A stretch of DNA of 64,000 bases from Paragordius varius (taxonomy: Eukaryota > Nematomorpha). The position numbers and the translations under genes are program-made. The notes beneath the pieces were generated by a model. The model was not told the DNA's origin. It saw nothing but the letters and a program-made list of their open reading frames with translations, and did not search any database. The stretch spans positions 5,208,001-5,272,000 of the forward strand of contig OZ176053.1 in NCBI GenBank assembly GCA_964247055.1, in the 5' to 3' direction. The stretch's first letter is position 1. Every line of letters starts with the position of its first letter. Positions 60,998-64,000 of the stretch are shown piece by piece.

Positions 60998-62038
60998 AGA
61001 GTAAATTTTGTTGCTACTTAGCAGTCCTTCGGACTTCTTGGGGCGCCTTATTTGGGATAACAAAATTCTGATCCATAATGTGGAATTTCGCAACATTATT
61101 TAATAGTTATGCTCTCATAGGATTTTCAAAACAGTGCATTCATACTAATATATTGTTTACTGGTGTGAAGGCACCAAATTGACGGCCAACGGAAAAAACC
61201 GCTATACTATAGCTTTTATATTTATTTAGAGCCTTTATTGAACTCGTATGGCTTTTTAAGTTTTTTGAAAATTAGTTCCAAAACTACGTCATTTTTGTAT
61301 GGCGTCTTAGTTTTAAACCGGTCCACCCCAACCCATAGACCTATATGGAAAAAATGAGGCCATATATTGGGAATCATCTTTGATATCATCGTCTCATGAG
61401 TTATTGGATAAAATACCTTAAAATTAAATAACCGTTATATGATGGCGTATTTTTAGGGCATAAAGACCCCAAATTGACAACTAATAAAAAACGTTCTACC
61501 TTAATTCAAACCTAGTTACGGGTAATATTTTAAGTTTTTAATCATTTCATATGGCTTCCTAAGCAATTCATATATAGTGGCGCAGTTTTTGGCTGGTAGC
61601 TCCTCACCCAGGCGCAGGTATGAAAACTTTGATGAAATTTTTGTCTTTATATGGGAAATATTGGAATTTGGATTCCATATGTTCCTATAAATTATTGGAA
61701 ATATTGCTTCAAAACTAAAAAATTGTTGTATTGCGCGGCATTTTTAGGGCGTAAAACCTTACTTAGTGACTGATTAAATAACCTAAATACTAAAATATTA
61801 TTTTTAAGAAGAGGGTAATAAATATTTTAACCCCTTTGAACTCACATAGTATTATAAGTTTTCTGAAATTTGACTCCAAAGGCATGTTGTATCTATATGC
61901 TGACAGAGGCGGTTCGCCCCCTACCCAGAGGCTTATATAAAAAAGACATTTGATAAAAAAATTTGTCTTCATAGGGAATACCTGGACATTCTGTTAAGTA
62001 GACTTTTTAATTTCGATTGCTAAATTAATCTTTTAAAG

Positions 62039-62330
62039 GGTTTGTTGACATTGTGTAATAACTCGGTTTTAATTATCTGGTGGCCTTTGTTGCAGACGTG
62101 CTCTGCTAGGCTACAATTAGGTTTGTTGACATTGTGTAATAACTCGGTTTTAATTATCTGGTGGCCTTTGTTGCAGACGTGCTCTGCTAGGCTACAATTA
62201 GGTTTGTTGTGCTTAATATACTGTTGATGTTCTCTAATCTAATATTGATGAATCTGCTTGTCTCACCTACGTAAACTTCATTGTAAGAACAAGTAGCCTT
62301 CAGTAATTAACACCTTAATAAAACGAGCCT
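62039..62330 (-). pseudogene. Inverted Penelope GIY-YIG fragment
   Basis: Minus strand, reading EVYVGETSRFINIRL, then HVCNKGHQIIKTELLHNVNK, highly similar to the plus-strand copy about 300 bases away. The stretch from LAEHVCNKGH to NVNK is duplicated in tandem. Confidence 0.8.
62040..62201. repeat. Tandem duplication, 2 x 81 bases
   Basis: Units 62040-62120 and 62121-62201 are identical by eye. 81 bases is 27 codons, so the duplicated part of the GIY-YIG fragment keeps frame. The plus-strand open frame with a repeated peptide is antisense to it and not a gene. Confidence 0.9.
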
Positions 62331-64000
62331 ACAATATATGTTATCCAACCTCACTCAAGTCAATCAATACACTCAAAAATTTATTTGAACTTAATGGTTA
62401 CTCAAAAGATTTTGATAAATACATAATAAAACAACACGAAAAAATGATAATACTTTGTGGCGACTGCTATTTTATCTTACATTCAAAATGTTACCCCAAA
62501 ATTTGGCAAAATCCTAAATAAATTTAATATTAGGTAAGTATAAACACCTTTTAAAAAACTAATAAATCTTACAAAAGTTAGAGATCCCATTCCTCGAGAC
62601 AAATTACCCGGGATATATAAGGCTACTTGTTCTTGTAATGAAGTTTACATAGGCGAGACAAGCAGATCCATCAATATTAGATTAAGAAAACTTCAACAGT
62701 ATATCAAGGGCAACAAATCTAATTTTGGCCTAGCAGAACACGTCTGCAACGAAGGCCACAAAATAATTAAAACCGAGATATTACACAATATCAATAACCC
62801 CTTTAAAAAATAATTTTAGAAGCGATTGAAATTAAGAATAATGCTCTACTTAAAAGCTTACAATCTATCATCAATATGGACTTATGTTCTATGGCAATAG
62901 CAACAGAATTAATCAATTTTTATTATCTAATATAATATTCTCCACTTTCCATTACACCCACTTAATTATATGTACTAGTTTCCAGAATTTTACTTAATCC
63001 TATAATTGCTTTCCACTGGTATATATAGTAGTGCGTTTTCATTTTCGCCACTATGATCAAGATCATGCTAACATAATCGAAATATAAGTTCTATTAATAA
63101 GTATTTTATTTGTTAATAATATATTCATACGTCTGCCAAAATTCATTTTATATTCATACCATATGTTCTTAATAATTTTTGAAAGAATGGCCTTAAAACT
63201 AAAAAAAAACTTCAATGAGCCCATTTTCAGGGCGTAAAGGGCTCAATTAACGGCCAATTTAAAAAAACCACTCTTACGGGTATTTCAGGCCCTTATTAAT
63301 TATATGGCGTGATAAGTTTTCTGAAAATCAACTCCTAAACAACGCCATTTCAATATGTGGGGCAGTTTTAGGCGGGTAGCTCATTACCCAGAGTCTGATA
63401 CAAAAAAGCGCTTGATTAAAATTTTTGCCTTTTGGAGAATACCTAATATCATGAGTGATTCCATATGCTCTCGTTAATTTTTGGAAAAATTGCCTAAAAC
63501 TAAAAAATCACTAGATGATGGCACATTTTTGAGGGCGTGAAGTGCCTAATTAACCCGCTAATTTTAACAAACCGCTCCACCTAAATTTTTGCCTTGTTAC
63601 GAATAATATTTTAAGCATCTATCGGACTAATATGGCTGATAGGTTTTCTGAATTTAGCCCCAAAGGCATGCTATTTCGATATGACGGGGCAGTTTTTAGA
63701 GGGTATATCCTTACCCAGCAGCGAATAAAGAAACTTTCAGCAGGGAATACCTCGAATTCTCATTGAACTTTTACGTTCTCATACCCTGGGCAAAAAATAG
63801 ATTCAAAAAATTATTTTTGTGGACTTAATTTTTTTTGAAAAAAATGGCATTTTACGGGGCTGTAAGAAGATGTCCCAAAGCCGACTATGTTCGGCGCAAT
63901 CGAAAATAAGTAAAAAATTCATATTTGAAATCGAATAAACACGTTTTCCGGAAAATTTTCTCATAGACACGATTTTTAAGGACTTGTTTCCAAAAAAACC

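Larger units (their letters stand above)
62039..63110 (+). mobile_element. Penelope-like element fragment with GIY-YIG endonuclease
   Basis: Plus-strand remains: LIKRAYNIC and LNGYSKDFDKYIIKQ (about 62318-62440, the segment after the reverse transcriptase in Penelope-like elements), then the GIY-YIG-type block CSCNEVYIGETSRSINIRL, LAEHVCNEGHKIIKTEIL (62620-62800) and a tail with EAIEIKNNALLKSLQSI. A second, inverted endonuclease fragment lies at 62039-62330. The reverse transcriptase core is absent and the copy is broken. Inverted head pieces are common in this class. It is nested inside Helitron copy 3. Confidence 0.8.
60998..64000 (-). mobile_element. Helitron-like element, copy 3, runs off the window
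   Basis: Reverse orientation. The last 150 bases of the window are the reverse complement of copy 1 at about 2190-2290 ('cgattgcgccgaacatagtcg'), and 61140-61200 is the reverse complement of about 3370-3430. The 3' end is near 60998: 'gagtaaattttgttgctac...gcagtccttcggacttc' is a mutated version of the copy 2 hairpin and tail. The interior is the same diverged tandem repeat units, with repeated 'tagctc.ttacccag' blocks. It is split by the Penelope-like insertion at about 62000-63150. The 5' end lies beyond base 64000. Confidence 0.75.

Noticed and set aside
62042-62227. Open frame with an internally repeated peptide
   Set aside because: Antisense to the Penelope GIY-YIG fragment; the repeat comes from the 81-base duplication.
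1-64000. LTR retrotransposons, endogenous retroviruses, Polintons, CRISPR arrays, tRNA or rRNA genes
   Set aside because: No long terminal repeats, gag/pol-type coding, capsid-type coding, spaced repeats or cloverleaf genes were recognised by reading; an automated search could still find short remnants.

Overview
The window is very AT-rich, intron-bearing animal nuclear DNA, gene-poor and full of DNA transposons. Three protein genes are firmly supported, all read by joining exons through homology. They are the polarity scaffold par-6 (minus strand, 7 exons, 16349 to 4835, about 621 residues), a class C orphan GPCR of the GPR158/GPR179 family (minus strand, 15 exons, 42054 to 22567, about 1511 residues), and ribosomal protein eL29/RpL29 (plus strand, 60503 to 60730, 60 residues). 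Par-6 plus a GPR158-type receptor point to a bilaterian invertebrate. RpL29 has introns of only 22 and 23 bases. Such introns are known from dicyemid mesozoans, but the other two genes here have introns of 61 bases to 8 kb, so the species is left open.

Layout. 1-4834: par-6 downstream region with a Helitron-like element (1929-3589). 4835-16349: par-6, with an inverted-repeat element in intron 4. 16430-21740: a dense cluster of TTAA-flanked piggyBac-type MITEs and inverted-repeat remnants. 21777-22257: an unassigned open stretch. 22567-42054: the GPR158-like gene. Its introns hold a hAT-type MITE (28631-28903), a 1.26 kb palindromic TA-flanked element (30250-31508), a second Helitron (33520-34662) and more TTAA MITEs (36309-37970). 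42055-57600: no host gene recognised; hAT elements (44271-45191, 51307-51519, 51604-54063, 56305-56610), a TA-flanked TIR element (47399-48309) and an internally deleted piggyBac transposase (56970-57597). 57676-60413: nested TTAA MITEs. 60503-60738: RpL29. About 60998-64000: a third Helitron on the minus strand, interrupted by a Penelope-like retroelement with GIY-YIG endonuclease remains.

How the genes relate. The three genes have no evident shared pathway: Par-6 acts with aPKC and Cdc42 in cell polarity, the receptor has an extracellular Cache-like ligand domain and seven membrane helices, and RpL29 is a 60S subunit protein. The points most worth following are the tiny RpL29 introns, an insertion inside the Par-6 PDZ domain with a splice alternative that would remove it, a duplicated splice acceptor at the last par-6 exon, and a nested MITE that fixes the TTAA target site next to a piggyBac remnant.
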